A program made the position numbers and the translations under genes. The notes beneath the pieces are model-generated. The model searched no databases. It was given only the letters and a program-made list of their open reading frames with translations, and was not told where the DNA came from. A stretch of DNA of 64,000 nt from contig JAHYZV010000001.1 in the NCBI GenBank assembly GCA_019424245.1, positions 1 to 64,000 on the forward strand. Direction: 5' to 3'. Below, piece after piece: positions 15,700 to 24,509 of the stretch; the first letter of the stretch is position 1; each line of letters begins with the position of its first letter. The stretch is from Clostridiales bacterium. Lineage in GTDB: Bacteria > Bacillota > Clostridia > Lachnospirales > Lachnospiraceae.

Positions 15700-17752
15700 G
15701 ATATCTTTAAAGAACATCAGGAAGAGTTTAAAGGATTATACCGTCTATTTCTTCACTCTTATTCTTGGTGTTGCAATATTTTATGTGTTTAATGCAATTG
15801 ACAGTCAGAGCGTTATGCTTGATGTAAGAGCAAATATGATGGATATTATCAAGCTGATGAATGACATGCTTTCAGGAGTGAGCGTATTCGTATCGTGCAT
15901 ACTTGGATTTCTGATTATATATGCAAGCCGTTTTCTTATTAAAAGACGTAATAAGGAGTTTGGCATATATCTTACACTTGGAATGAGCAAGAGAAAGATT
16001 TCAGTGATTCTTTTCTTTGAAACATTGCTTATCGGCATTGTTTCACTTGTGGCAGGGCTTGTTATTGGTACAATCCTTTCACAGTTTATGAGCGTGATTG
16101 TTGCTAATATGTTTGATGCTGATATGACTAAGTTTAAATTCATATTCTCAATGAAGGCATGCGTCAAGACTTTAATATATTTTGCAATTATGTATGTGTT
16201 AGTTATGATATTTAACACATTCAGTATCAGCAGATGTAAGCTTATTGACCTTCTAAACGCAGGCAAAAAAACTGAGAAGGTTACTATGAAGAATCCGATT
16301 ATATGTACAATAGTATTCGTCATAGGTGTTGGTATTCTTTCTTATGCATACTGGATGGTTACAAGGGGTGTTAGAACTTTAAATACTTTTGATAAAATAG
16401 GTATTCCTATTGCACTTGGCTGTGTTGCCACATTTTTAATATTCTGGTCAGTCTCAGGTTTTATGATAAGAATATTCACAAGTATTAAGAGTGTGTATTA
16501 TAAAGGTGTGAACAGCTTTGTGTTAAGGCAGTTCTGCAGCAAGATTAACACTACTGTATTCTCGACAACTGTTATATGTATCATGCTTTTTATTACAATA
16601 AGCGTGCTTTCTGCAGCACTTTCAATGAAGGATTCGCTTTCAAAGGATCTGGACAGTATGTGTCCTGTTGATGTACAGCTTGCAAAATATTCATATGATG
16701 CGATGAGCGAGGCATATGCCACATCACAGGATATGAGTGAAAAAGACAGGGAAATGCTGGAAGATTCCAAATTAAGTATAATAGAAACACTTAATAACAG
16801 TGGATTTGATGCGCAGAAGTATTTTAAGGATGTTGCAGAATATAATATATACAACACCGGATTGACAGTTAAAGATACATTAGGGGATATTAATACAGAT
16901 GATTATCAGTTTATGGCAGATGCTATTATGCCGGTAATGACTATTGGCGATTATAATTCTGTTGCAAGACTGTATGGTAATAGTACGTATGAACTTAATG
17001 ACGATGAATATATTATAGTGGCAGATTATAAGAACATGGTTATGATTAGGAATCAGGCATTAAAGAAAGGAATTATATTATCTGTCAATGGAAAAGAGTA
17101 TAAACCAAGATATAATGAATGCAAGGATGGTTTTGTAAAGATTGGTGTTCAGAATATGAATGATGGGATTCTTGTTGTGCCTGATAATGCGGTAAAACCA
17201 CAGCAGGTACGCAATATGGGGCTTAGTGCTGACTATAGGGCAGACACTAAGGAAGAAAGATATTCTATTGAAACACAGTTAGACAATTTAATGAAAAATA
17301 TATCATTTAAAAAGAGCTTCATTAGCTGGAATTCCAGAATTGACCTGGCTGAAAGCAGTGTCGGGCTTGGAGCGTTAGTTACATTTATTGCCTTATATTT
17401 AGGAATTATATTCCTTATAAGCAGTGCAGCAATTCTTGCGTTGAGAGAATTGTCAGACAGTGCAGACAATAAGGAACGATATGGAATGTTAAGGAAGCTT
17501 GGAGTTGATGAGAGAATGATTGATATGGCGCTTTTTAAGCAGATTGGAATATTCTTCGCATTTCCGCTGATTCTCGCACTTATACATTCTGTGTTTGGAA
17601 TTAAATTTATTAACATAATTCTTGCAACTATGGGAATGAGTTCAATGGCAGCATCTATCGGGCTTACGCTCGCATTCGTTGCAGTTATTTATGGTGGATA
17701 TTTCCTTATAACTTATCTGTGCAGCAGAAGCATTATAAGACCTGTAAGATAA
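15689..17752 (+). CDS. BceB-like permease
   Basis: The 687-aa protein shows the BceB plan: about ten helices and one large extracellular domain of roughly 200 residues (about 310-540) between helices 7 and 8. It has two FtsX-like blocks, one with KRRNKEFGIYLTLGMSK, the other with ERYGMLRKLGVD. With the ATPase and the BceRS-like pair at 2898-4618 it makes a full flux-sensing peptide resistance module. The genes of that pair are normally adjacent; here a 10-kb insert lies between. Confidence 0.92.
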   Translation: MLFKISLKNIRKSLKDYTVYFFTLILGVAIFYVFNAIDSQSVMLDVRANMMDIIKLMNDMLSGVSVFVSCILGFLIIYASRFLIKRRNKEFGIYLTLGMSKRKISVILFFETLLIGIVSLVAGLVIGTILSQFMSVIVANMFDADMTKFKFIFSMKACVKTLIYFAIMYVLVMIFNTFSISRCKLIDLLNAGKKTEKVTMKNPIICTIVFVIGVGILSYAYWMVTRGVRTLNTFDKIGIPIALGCVATFLIFWSVSGFMIRIFTSIKSVYYKGVNSFVLRQFCSKINTTVFSTTVICIMLFITISVLSAALSMKDSLSKDLDSMCPVDVQLAKYSYDAMSEAYATSQDMSEKDREMLEDSKLSIIETLNNSGFDAQKYFKDVAEYNIYNTGLTVKDTLGDINTDDYQFMADAIMPVMTIGDYNSVARLYGNSTYELNDDEYIIVADYKNMVMIRNQALKKGIILSVNGKEYKPRYNECKDGFVKIGVQNMNDGILVVPDNAVKPQQVRNMGLSADYRADTKEERYSIETQLDNLMKNISFKKSFISWNSRIDLAESSVGLGALVTFIALYLGIIFLISSAAILALRELSDSADNKERYGMLRKLGVDERMIDMALFKQIGIFFAFPLILALIHSVFGIKFINIILATMGMSSMAASIGLTLAFVAVIYGGYFLITYLCSRSIIRPVR

Positions 17753-17768
17753 GTTTTTCATTATTTCA

Positions 17769-17797
17769 TTGTTTTTTTAATATGTTTCTGTTATAAT
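17769..17797 (+). promoter_or_regulatory. cheV promoter
   Basis: TTGTTT (17769-17774) and a perfect TATAAT (17792-17797) are 17 bases apart, 43 bases before the cheV start. Confidence 0.75.
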
Positions 17798-17840
17798 CTT
17801 CACATAGAAGTTGTTCGTGAACAACATGGAGGAATTTAAT

Positions 17841-18737
17841 ATGGAAACTAATATTTTGATAGAGAGTGGAACTAATGAGTTAGAGGTTCTTGAATTCACA
17901 ATAGGGAATAATCATTATGGTATTAATGTTGCCAAGATTAAAGAGATTGTGCCATATAGTCCGGTTACACCGGTTCCGAATGCACATCCTAGTGTAGAAG
18001 GAATATTCATGCCAAGAGATTTAATGATAACAGTTGTAGACCTTGCTAAGGTTATTAAAAGTGCTCCTTCAGGAGATATTTCGAAGGATATGTTTATTAT
18101 AACTAATTTCAACAAATTGAATGTCGCTTTTCATGTACATACAGTTGTTGGAATCCACAGAGTATCATGGGCTGATATTATTACTCCAGATACAACAATA
18201 AGTACTGCTGACAACGGAATTGCCACAGGAATTGTTAAGATTAACGGTCAGCTTATTATTATTCTTGACTTTGAGCGTATTGTATCAGATATAAGTCCGG
18301 AGACAGGTCTTAAGACTTCTGATATTCTCAAGCTTGAAGGCAGACCAAGAAGTGAAGCACATATTGTCATAGCAGAGGATTCACCTCTTCTTATTAAGCT
18401 GATATCTGATTCACTTGTTAAATCAGGTTATGATAATCTTACATTATGTCATAATGGTCAGGAAGCATGGGATTTTATATCAGATGCCAAGGCAGGAAAA
18501 GTACCGCTTGATATAGACTGTGTTATCACTGATCTGGAGATGCCGCTTATGGATGGCCACAGACTTACAAAGCTTATTAAGTCTGATGACAAGTTAAAGA
18601 ATATACCGGTTGTTATATTCTCATCACTTATTAATGAACAGATGAGAGCAAAGGGAGAATCACTTGGTGCAGATGTCCAGTTGTCAAAGCCGGAAATCGG
18701 ACTGCTTGTATCAGAAATCGATAAATTACTCAGATAA
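17841..18737 (+). CDS. cheV: chemotaxis coupling protein CheV
   Basis: I start at ATG 17841, seven bases after GGAGGA. The 298-aa protein has an N-terminal CheW domain (about 1-155; EFTIGNNHYGINVAKIKEIV) and a C-terminal receiver domain with EDS, the phospho-acceptor in CVITDLEMP and the lysine in LSKPEIG. CheV links chemoreceptors to CheA and dampens the signal when phosphorylated. It is a single-gene unit between its own promoter and a strong terminator, which fits a motile organism. Confidence 0.92.
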   Translation: METNILIESGTNELEVLEFTIGNNHYGINVAKIKEIVPYSPVTPVPNAHPSVEGIFMPRDLMITVVDLAKVIKSAPSGDISKDMFIITNFNKLNVAFHVHTVVGIHRVSWADIITPDTTISTADNGIATGIVKINGQLIIILDFERIVSDISPETGLKTSDILKLEGRPRSEAHIVIAEDSPLLIKLISDSLVKSGYDNLTLCHNGQEAWDFISDAKAGKVPLDIDCVITDLEMPLMDGHRLTKLIKSDDKLKNIPVVIFSSLINEQMRAKGESLGADVQLSKPEIGLLVSEIDKLLR

Positions 18738-18765
18738 TTTTCTTCATTTTACACTTCCTCTTATG

Positions 18766-18797
18766 GGACGCCGCCTGACATGGGCGGCGTCCTTTTT
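18766..18797 (+). terminator. cheV terminator
   Basis: GGACGCCGCC pairs perfectly with GGCGGCGTCC and five T follow. The T-run is also part of the left outer arm of the folded element at 18791. Confidence 0.9.
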
Positions 18798-18934
18798 GTG
18801 CGGGCAGCGATGAGAGAAGATATGGAAAGTTCACAGTTGTGCTTGCACAAATTGTGAACTTTATATAGCTTCTCGAGGAACGCCGCGACAATGCCGGAAC
18901 GCAGTTCTGGCATATGGCTGCCCACACAAAAAGG
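18791..18934. ncRNA. structured intergenic element 1 (144 bp)
   Basis: Outer arms 18791-18808 and 18917-18934 pair at 17 of 18 positions. Inside are a long hairpin (18814-18874) with apex GTGCTTGCAC, a junction with GGAACGCC, and a second hairpin (18891-18913, loop GCA). The plan matches the element at 35511. It may be a structured RNA or a palindromic mobile element; the strand is undecided. Confidence 0.6.
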
Positions 18935-18970
18935 TCCTCGATGAGCGCCTACATGCAAAATACTGAAGCA

Positions 18971-18999
18971 ATGACAACATTCAAAAAAGATGTTATAAT
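18971..18999 (+). promoter_or_regulatory. promoter of the Sir2-like gene
   Basis: ATGACA (18971-18976) and a perfect TATAAT (18994-18999) are 17 bases apart, 27 bases before the start at 19026. Confidence 0.72.
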
Positions 19000-19025
19000 C
19001 ATATGGTTATGAAATGGAGGTACTT

Positions 19026-19529
19026 ATGATTTATAATGATTTAATTGATGATATAAAGAGTGCTGATTATGTACTTTTTGGCTTGGGGAAAGAAATATAT
19101 TCTTCTGATGATACAGAAATATATGACAATCTGAAAAAGTTGTTTGCATCTATGGAACATGTGAATTACTTTATTGTGTCTACTGATAAAGCTGGTACGA
19201 TCAGGAATTGTGGACTTAATGAAAGAAGAATTGTCTGTCCGGTCAATGAAAATAATGCTGAAGAAGAGGAAAAACAGTGGGATTTCTACAATAAATGGCT
19301 GTCATCCTCACTTGCAAAGAAGCTGGTTATTGTGGAACTGGGAGAAGATTTTTCTAACCCTAATGTTATAAGATGGCCATTTGAAAGAATTGTGATGATT
19401 AATCAGAAGGCTAAGATGTATCGTGTTCACAGTACATTTTACCAGATTCCTAAGGAAATCGGGGACAGGGCATGTGCTTTTGAGATGAATGGAGCACAGT
19501 TTATAAAAGAACTTGTAAAATGTTGTTAA
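19026..19529 (+). CDS. small Sir2-like (NAD-binding fold) protein
   Basis: I start at ATG 19026 after GGAGG. The 167-aa protein has FGLGKEIYSSDD near the N-terminus, YFIVSTDKAGTIRNCGL in the place of the Sir2 TTNxDxL/H segment, and LVIVELGEDFSNP with IRWPFERIVMIN near the end. This resembles short Sir2-superfamily proteins of Clostridia that lack most catalytic residues and the zinc finger, but the assignment is from memory of pattern. It probably binds a nucleotide; the role is unknown. Confidence 0.55.
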   Translation: MIYNDLIDDIKSADYVLFGLGKEIYSSDDTEIYDNLKKLFASMEHVNYFIVSTDKAGTIRNCGLNERRIVCPVNENNAEEEEKQWDFYNKWLSSSLAKKLVIVELGEDFSNPNVIRWPFERIVMINQKAKMYRVHSTFYQIPKEIGDRACAFEMNGAQFIKELVKCC

Positions 19530-19586
19530 TAATCAATATTTATGATAATATTTTAGTATATTTTGATTGGATGGGAGGTAAGAATT

Positions 19587-21068
19587 TTGGCTGATAATGA
19601 ACAGCAGGATGATTATCTTAGTAATATGCTTAATGCGCTGAATGAAAAGGAACAGGAGAGCCAGTCTTATAATGATCCAGAGACAATTGCAAGGCAGGCT
19701 AAAGAGAAACTTGAGGCTGAGAATGCTGTTAAAGAGGCTAATGAGCCAGAGCGTGAAGCTGATGCAGACGCTAAGTTAGAGGCGCTTCTTGATAATACTC
19801 CGCTAGAAGAGGCAGCGGGGGCAAAGTTGACATCAGATGATAATTCAGAACTTTCAGATGACGATATGAAAAGACTTATGAATATGAATCTTGATGATAT
19901 TATTGATGATGTTAAGTCAGACAGTGCGTCTATAGATGATCTGTTTGGAAGTTCTCCTGATAAAGAAACAGAACATAATGGAAAAAGTGCTGATACTCAG
20001 GCACAGACGATTAGTGCAGATGATAAGAAAAAGTTAAAACCACAGAAAGAAGGTTTTTTCAAGAAGATTAAGAAAGTGTTCTTTGACAGTCTTGAGGATG
20101 ATACAGAAACTGCAGAGAGTGCATCAGAAGCTGTGGGAGAGAAAGAAAGTATAGAAGAGAATGTAGTAAAAGATTCATCTGATAAAGGAAAAACTTCATC
20201 TGGAAATGAACCTAAAGATGAGAATGAGCAGATTATAGAAGATGTGTTCGGAAACAAGAGTACGCTTGATGAGTCACAGGTTCCTAAGAAAGGCTTTTTT
20301 GCAAGACTTAAGTACAGGCTTGAACAGATGAAAGCAAAGCACATTGAAGAGGAGAAGGCTGAGGAAGAAGCTGAAAGACTTGAAGAAGAAGAAAAGCAGA
20401 AGAATAAGGAATTAAAGAAAGCTGCGGCAGCAGAGAAGAAAGAGCAAAAGAAGCAGGCAGGAGAGGCTAAGAAAGCACAGAAGGCTAATAAACCTAAGAA
20501 GGTAAAGCCTAAGAGGGTAAAGAAACCGAAAGAACCACCTAAACCGCAGGATATTCTTAAGATAAAGCCTGTTTCGATTGTTATGCTTGTATTATTTGTG
20601 GCGGGTGTTTCGGTACTTATAAGTGTTTTAAGTTCAGGCTTTTATTATAACAACAGTGTTTCTCAGGCTAAAGATTATTACAGCAATGAGCAGTATGAGA
20701 AGGCATATGATAAGTTAAGCGGAATAAAGCTTAATGGCAGTGATAAGACTCTTTATGAGCAGGCTTCAACAATTATGTATGTTCAGAAACAATATGATTC
20801 ATATGAGAATTATATGAAGCTTAACATGAAGACAGAAGCACTTGACAGTCTTATTAAGGGAGTGAACAGATATAATAGTCTTCGTCCGCAGGCACAGGAG
20901 TTAGGCATTGATAATAAGTTTACTGCTGTATATAAGCAGATAGTATTGGCTTTACAGGATACATTTAAGATATCTGAAACAGAAGCAATAGGATTATCAT
21001 CAATGTCAGATACAGATTTTACTAATTATTATTACAGAATAGAAGAATACGGAAAGGCAGTACAATGA
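19587..21068 (+). CDS. acidic single-helix membrane protein
   Basis: TTG 19587 is chosen because it lies eight bases after GGGAGG; the product then begins MADNEQQDDYL. The 493-aa protein is highly acidic to about residue 250, then has a Lys/Glu/Ala-rich coiled-coil-like stretch (about 240-320), one helix (VSIVMLVLFVAGVSVLIS, about 330-348) and a 140-residue extracytoplasmic end with KDYYSNEQYEKAYDKLSGI that looks like a TPR-type helical repeat. The family is not known to me. Its stop overlaps the hisH start (ATGA). Confidence 0.7.
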   Translation: MADNEQQDDYLSNMLNALNEKEQESQSYNDPETIARQAKEKLEAENAVKEANEPEREADADAKLEALLDNTPLEEAAGAKLTSDDNSELSDDDMKRLMNMNLDDIIDDVKSDSASIDDLFGSSPDKETEHNGKSADTQAQTISADDKKKLKPQKEGFFKKIKKVFFDSLEDDTETAESASEAVGEKESIEENVVKDSSDKGKTSSGNEPKDENEQIIEDVFGNKSTLDESQVPKKGFFARLKYRLEQMKAKHIEEEKAEEEAERLEEEEKQKNKELKKAAAAEKKEQKKQAGEAKKAQKANKPKKVKPKRVKKPKEPPKPQDILKIKPVSIVMLVLFVAGVSVLISVLSSGFYYNNSVSQAKDYYSNEQYEKAYDKLSGIKLNGSDKTLYEQASTIMYVQKQYDSYENYMKLNMKTEALDSLIKGVNRYNSLRPQAQELGIDNKFTAVYKQIVLALQDTFKISETEAIGLSSMSDTDFTNYYYRIEEYGKAVQ

Positions 21069-21670
21069 TAGCAATTATCGATTATGACGCAGGGAACTTA
21101 AAGAGTGTTGAAAAGGCTCTGGTATCATTAGGAGAGGAAGTTTTAGTCTCAAGAGATTCAAGTGCAATCTTACAGGCTGATAAGGTTATTCTTCCGGGAG
21201 TTGGTTCATTTGGTGATGCAATGAACAATCTTGATAAGTTCGGACTTGTTGATACTATTAAGAAGGTGACAGGTAATGGAACACCATTCCTTGGAATATG
21301 TTTGGGATTACAGCTTTTATTTAAGGAAAGTGATGAGACTCCGGGAGCAGAGGGTCTTGATATTCTTCCGGGAAAGATATTAAAGATTCCTGCTAAGGAT
21401 GGTTTCAAGATTCCACATATGGGATGGAATTCTCTTGATATTAAGCCTGAAGCGAGACTTTTTAAGGGACTTGAAGGTAATCCATATGTGTATTTTGTAC
21501 ATTCTTATTATCTTAAGGCAGCAGATGAGGGAATTGTGGCAGCAACTACGGAGTATACTACACATATTCATGCTTCGGTTGAAAGCGGCAATGTGTTTGC
21601 ATGCCAGTTCCATCCTGAAAAGAGCAGTGATGTAGGACTTAAGATATTAAAGAATTTTGCGTCATTATAA
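21065..21670 (+). CDS. hisH: imidazole glycerol phosphate synthase glutaminase subunit HisH
   Basis: The 201-aa class I glutaminase carries the nucleophile cysteine in FLGICLGLQLLF and the His-Glu pair in FHPEKS. It supplies ammonia to HisF for ring closure in histidine synthesis. Start and upstream stop overlap (ATGA), so it is translated with the acidic membrane protein. HisF follows 19 bases on; no other his genes are in the window. Confidence 0.95.
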   Translation: MIAIIDYDAGNLKSVEKALVSLGEEVLVSRDSSAILQADKVILPGVGSFGDAMNNLDKFGLVDTIKKVTGNGTPFLGICLGLQLLFKESDETPGAEGLDILPGKILKIPAKDGFKIPHMGWNSLDIKPEARLFKGLEGNPYVYFVHSYYLKAADEGIVAATTEYTTHIHASVESGNVFACQFHPEKSSDVGLKILKNFASL

Positions 21671-21689
21671 TTGCTAAAAGGAGTTGCTG

Positions 21690-22448
21690 ATGTTTACTAA
21701 AAGAATTATACCATGCCTTGACTGCAAGGATGGAAGAGTTGTCAAAGGAACTAATTTTGTTGATTTAAGAGATGCAGGGGATCCTGTAGAGGTTGCATCA
21801 ATGTACGATAAATCAGGTGCAGACGAACTTGTATTTCTTGATATTACAGCTTCAAGTGATGGAAGAAACACAACTGTTGATCTTGTAAGAAGAGTGGCAG
21901 AAAGAGTGTTTATTCCGTTTACTGTAGGCGGTGGAATACGAAGCACAGATGATTTTAAGGTACTTTTAAGAGAAGGGGCTGATAAGATATCAATTAATTC
22001 GGCAGCTATTATGAATCCGCAGCTCATATCTGATGCAGCTGATAAGTTTGGAAGCCAGTGTGTTGTAGTTGCAATTGACGCAAAGAGGAATAGTGATGGT
22101 CATTGGAGCATATATAAGAATGGCGGAAGAGTTGATATGCATATGGATGCTGTAGAATGGGCTATGAAGGCAGAAAAGCTCGGTGCAGGAGAGATTCTTC
22201 TTACAAGTATGGATTGTGACGGAACGAAAGCCGGATATGATATTGAGCTTACTAATACAATTGCGTCAAATGTATCAATACCTGTAATTGCTTCAGGTGG
22301 TGCAGGCGGTAAAGAACATTTTCTTGATGCATTTACTAAGGGAAAAGCAGATGCAGCACTTGCTGCTTCGCTATTCCATTATAAGGAACTTGATATTATG
22401 GAGCTTAAGAAATACCTTGCAGATAATGGTATTCCTATGCGTATGTAG
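21690..22448 (+). CDS. hisF: imidazole glycerol phosphate synthase cyclase subunit HisF
   Basis: I start at ATG 21690 behind AAAGGAG. The 252-aa TIM barrel carries the catalytic aspartates in PCLDCKDGRVVKG and VVAIDAKRN, and the phosphate loops FTVGGGIR and ASGGAGG. It makes imidazole glycerol phosphate and AICAR from PRFAR with ammonia from HisH. Length and motifs are standard. Confidence 0.96.
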   Translation: MFTKRIIPCLDCKDGRVVKGTNFVDLRDAGDPVEVASMYDKSGADELVFLDITASSDGRNTTVDLVRRVAERVFIPFTVGGGIRSTDDFKVLLREGADKISINSAAIMNPQLISDAADKFGSQCVVVAIDAKRNSDGHWSIYKNGGRVDMHMDAVEWAMKAEKLGAGEILLTSMDCDGTKAGYDIELTNTIASNVSIPVIASGGAGGKEHFLDAFTKGKADAALAASLFHYKELDIMELKKYLADNGIPMRM

Positions 22449-22460
22449 GAGGATATGGAT

Positions 22461-23135
22461 ATGTCGATGATAGATAATGACTGGCTTCCTGCTATTAAGG
22501 AGGAATATTCCAAGCCATATTACAAGGAATTATTTACGTTTGTTAAGGATGAATACAGCAAATATGTTGTATATCCCCCGGCAGATGATATATTTAATGC
22601 GTTTCATTTTACACCACTTAGTAAGGTTAAGGTACTGATACTTGGTCAGGATCCTTATCATAATGTACATCAGGCACATGGACTGTCTTTTTCAGTACTT
22701 CCTGGAGAGGAAGCACCGCCTTCACTTAAGAATATATATAAAGAACTGCATGATGACTGTGGATGTTATATTCCTAATAACGGATATCTTAAGAAATGGG
22801 CCGACCAGGGAGTGCTTCTGCTTAACACAGTACTCACTGTAAGAGCACATCAGGCTAATTCACATCAGGGACACGGCTGGGAGCAGTTTACGGATGCAGT
22901 TATTAATGCTGTCAATATGCAGGACAGACCTATTGTGTATATGCTGTGGGGTTCGCCTGCACAGAGAAAGGCATCAATGCTTAATAATCCGAAACATCTT
23001 ATTCTTAAAGCACCACATCCGAGTCCGTTATCTGCGTACAGAGGCTTTTTTGGATGCAGACATTTCAGCCAGTGCAATGAATTTTTAAAGGCTAATGGGG
23101 TAGAACCGATTGACTGGCAGATTGAGAATATATAA
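22461..23135 (+). CDS. ung: uracil-DNA glycosylase
   Basis: ATG 22461 lies eight bases after AGGAGG; the ATG at 22455 is too close. The 224-aa protein is a family 1 enzyme: water-activating GQDPYH, LLNTVLTVR, and the HPSPLSAYRGFFG loop with the catalytic histidine. It removes uracil from DNA to begin base-excision repair. It starts 13 bases after hisF, probably on one transcript. Confidence 0.96.
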   Translation: MSMIDNDWLPAIKEEYSKPYYKELFTFVKDEYSKYVVYPPADDIFNAFHFTPLSKVKVLILGQDPYHNVHQAHGLSFSVLPGEEAPPSLKNIYKELHDDCGCYIPNNGYLKKWADQGVLLLNTVLTVRAHQANSHQGHGWEQFTDAVINAVNMQDRPIVYMLWGSPAQRKASMLNNPKHLILKAPHPSPLSAYRGFFGCRHFSQCNEFLKANGVEPIDWQIENI

Positions 23136-23205
23136 TACACTTGATTTTTTAACAAATATTATGTATTATCAATTCTGTTTATTATTAAATTAAATAGGAG
23201 ATAGT

Positions 23206-23682
23206 ATGTTAAAAAAGTATTTGTATATTTTTCTTATTTCTATGGTTCCACTTATTGAGCTTAGAGGTGCAATTCCTGTATCGCAGGGATTCCAGTTACC
23301 ATTGTTACAGTCATATATTGTGTGCGTAATAGGTAATATGCTTCCTGTACCGGTTATTTACCTTTTTGCAAGAAAGGTTCTTGAGTGGGGAAAGGATAAG
23401 AAATATATTGGAAAGTTCTTTACTTTCTGTATTGAAAAAGGACACAAGGGTGGAGAGAAGCTTAAGGAGAAGGCTGGAAGAGGTCTTTTTGTAGCATTAT
23501 TACTTTTTGTTGGAATTCCGCTTCCGGGAACAGGTGCATGGACGGGAACACTTGCAGCAAGTTTTCTTGATATGGGATTTAAGAAGAGTGTAATAGCAGT
23601 TTTGTTAGGAGTTTTGCTTGCAGGAGTGATTATGGGAATCGCAAGTGCGGGAGTATTTACAGCAATCTTTAGTTTTGCATAA
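23206..23682 (+). CDS. COG2426-type small membrane export protein
   Basis: The 158-aa protein starts with a helix and PLIELRGAIPVSQGF, followed by three more hydrophobic segments with VGIPLPGTGAWTGTLAAS. These are hallmarks of the putative small multidrug export family (COG2426/PF06695), related to DedA-like proteins. The transport role is predicted in the family and not proven. Confidence 0.85.
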   Translation: MLKKYLYIFLISMVPLIELRGAIPVSQGFQLPLLQSYIVCVIGNMLPVPVIYLFARKVLEWGKDKKYIGKFFTFCIEKGHKGGEKLKEKAGRGLFVALLLFVGIPLPGTGAWTGTLAASFLDMGFKKSVIAVLLGVLLAGVIMGIASAGVFTAIFSFA

Positions 23683-23739
23683 GATTATTAATTGACTTAA
23701 AATCCAGTATTTAAGCGCTTTTTTGAAGGCTTTGAAATA

Positions 23740-23772
23740 TTTTTTGAAATTTTTTTAAAAAAATTCAAAAAA
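23740..23772. repeat. AT-only inverted repeat before the tRNA promoter
   Basis: T6-GAAA-T7 (23740-23756) faces A7-TTC-A6 (23757-23772) with one bulged base. It sits 5 bases before the -35 box and may act both as terminator of the upstream gene and as an UP-like element. Confidence 0.6.
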
Positions 23773-23776
23773 GTGC

Positions 23777-23805
23777 TTGACGGATTCCGATAATTGAGTT
23801 AAGAT
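23777..23805 (+). promoter_or_regulatory. tRNA-Glu promoter
   Basis: TTGACG (23777-23782) and TAAGAT (23800-23805) are 17 bases apart, 45 bases before the tRNA. Confidence 0.75.
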
Positions 23806-23849
23806 ATCATTGTTGCTGCGGTACACAACTGCAAGACAACAAAAGCTAT

Positions 23850-23921
23850 GGCTTGTTGGTCAAGAGGCTAAGACGCCGCCCTCTCACGGCGGAATCAGGG
23901 GTTCGATTCCCCTACAAGCTA
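23850..23921 (+). tRNA. tRNA-Glu (anticodon CTC)
   Basis: The acceptor arms GGCTTGT and ACAAGCT pair. The anticodon stem CGCCG/GGCGG carries the loop with CTC, and the T arm is GGGGTTCGATTCCCC. CCA is not encoded. The overall sequence is that of bacterial tRNA-Glu. Confidence 0.92.
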
Positions 23922-23935
23922 CTATATGTGATACG

Positions 23936-23968
23936 GAAAGAGTGGGCAGAGATGTCCACTCTTTCGTT
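23936..23968 (+). terminator. hairpin after the tRNA
   Basis: GAAAGAGTGG pairs with CCACTCTTTC and only a short T-rich tail follows. It may end the tRNA transcript partly or act as a leader hairpin for rimP. Confidence 0.65.
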
Positions 23969-24012
23969 CATATATAAGAAAACTGAATACTTTTAGAAAG
24001 GGTGAGTACTGC

Positions 24013-24483
24013 ATGGGAAAAAGAGAAAGCTATGAAGCTAAGACAACAGAACTTATACAGCCGGTTGTTGAAGCTAACGGCGTGGAACTTTTTGATGTTG
24101 ACTACGTAAAAGAAGGCAGCGACTGGTATCTGCGTGTCTACATTGACAAAGAAGGCGGAGTTACTATTGATGACTGTCAGAATGTGAGCAGAGCTTTCAA
24201 TGAGATACTGGACAGGGAGAATTACATTGATGACCAGTATATATTTGAGGTAAGTTCTCCGGGTCTTACAAGACCTCTTAAGAAAGAGAAGGATTATGAA
24301 AAGAGTATTGGCAGAATGATTGAGATTAAATTATTCAGTCCTGTTGATAAATCTAAGGAATATTCCGGGGTTCTTAAGGAATATGATAAAGATACGGTAA
24401 CAATCAGTATTGATGATGTAACTAAAACATTTGACAGAAGTAATCTGGCTATGATCAGATGGGCATTTGTAGATGAAGTATAA
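24013..24483 (+). CDS. rimP: ribosome maturation factor RimP
   Basis: The 156-aa protein shows the RimP pattern: GVELFDVDYVKEG and YLRVYIDKEGG in the N-terminal domain, VSSPGLTRPL at the linker, and an SH3-like C-terminal domain. It acts in 30S subunit assembly. As in most Firmicutes it heads the rimP-nusA-ylxR-ylxQ-infB-rbfA operon. Confidence 0.95.
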   Translation: MGKRESYEAKTTELIQPVVEANGVELFDVDYVKEGSDWYLRVYIDKEGGVTIDDCQNVSRAFNEILDRENYIDDQYIFEVSSPGLTRPLKKEKDYEKSIGRMIEIKLFSPVDKSKEYSGVLKEYDKDTVTISIDDVTKTFDRSNLAMIRWAFVDEV

Positions 24484-24509
24484 TATATTTTTGGAGGAAA
24501 TTAAAAGCA

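Noticed and set aside
23712..23719. AAGCGCTT as a further cre-like operator
   Set aside because: Only the core palindrome is present; flanking TG and CA are missing.
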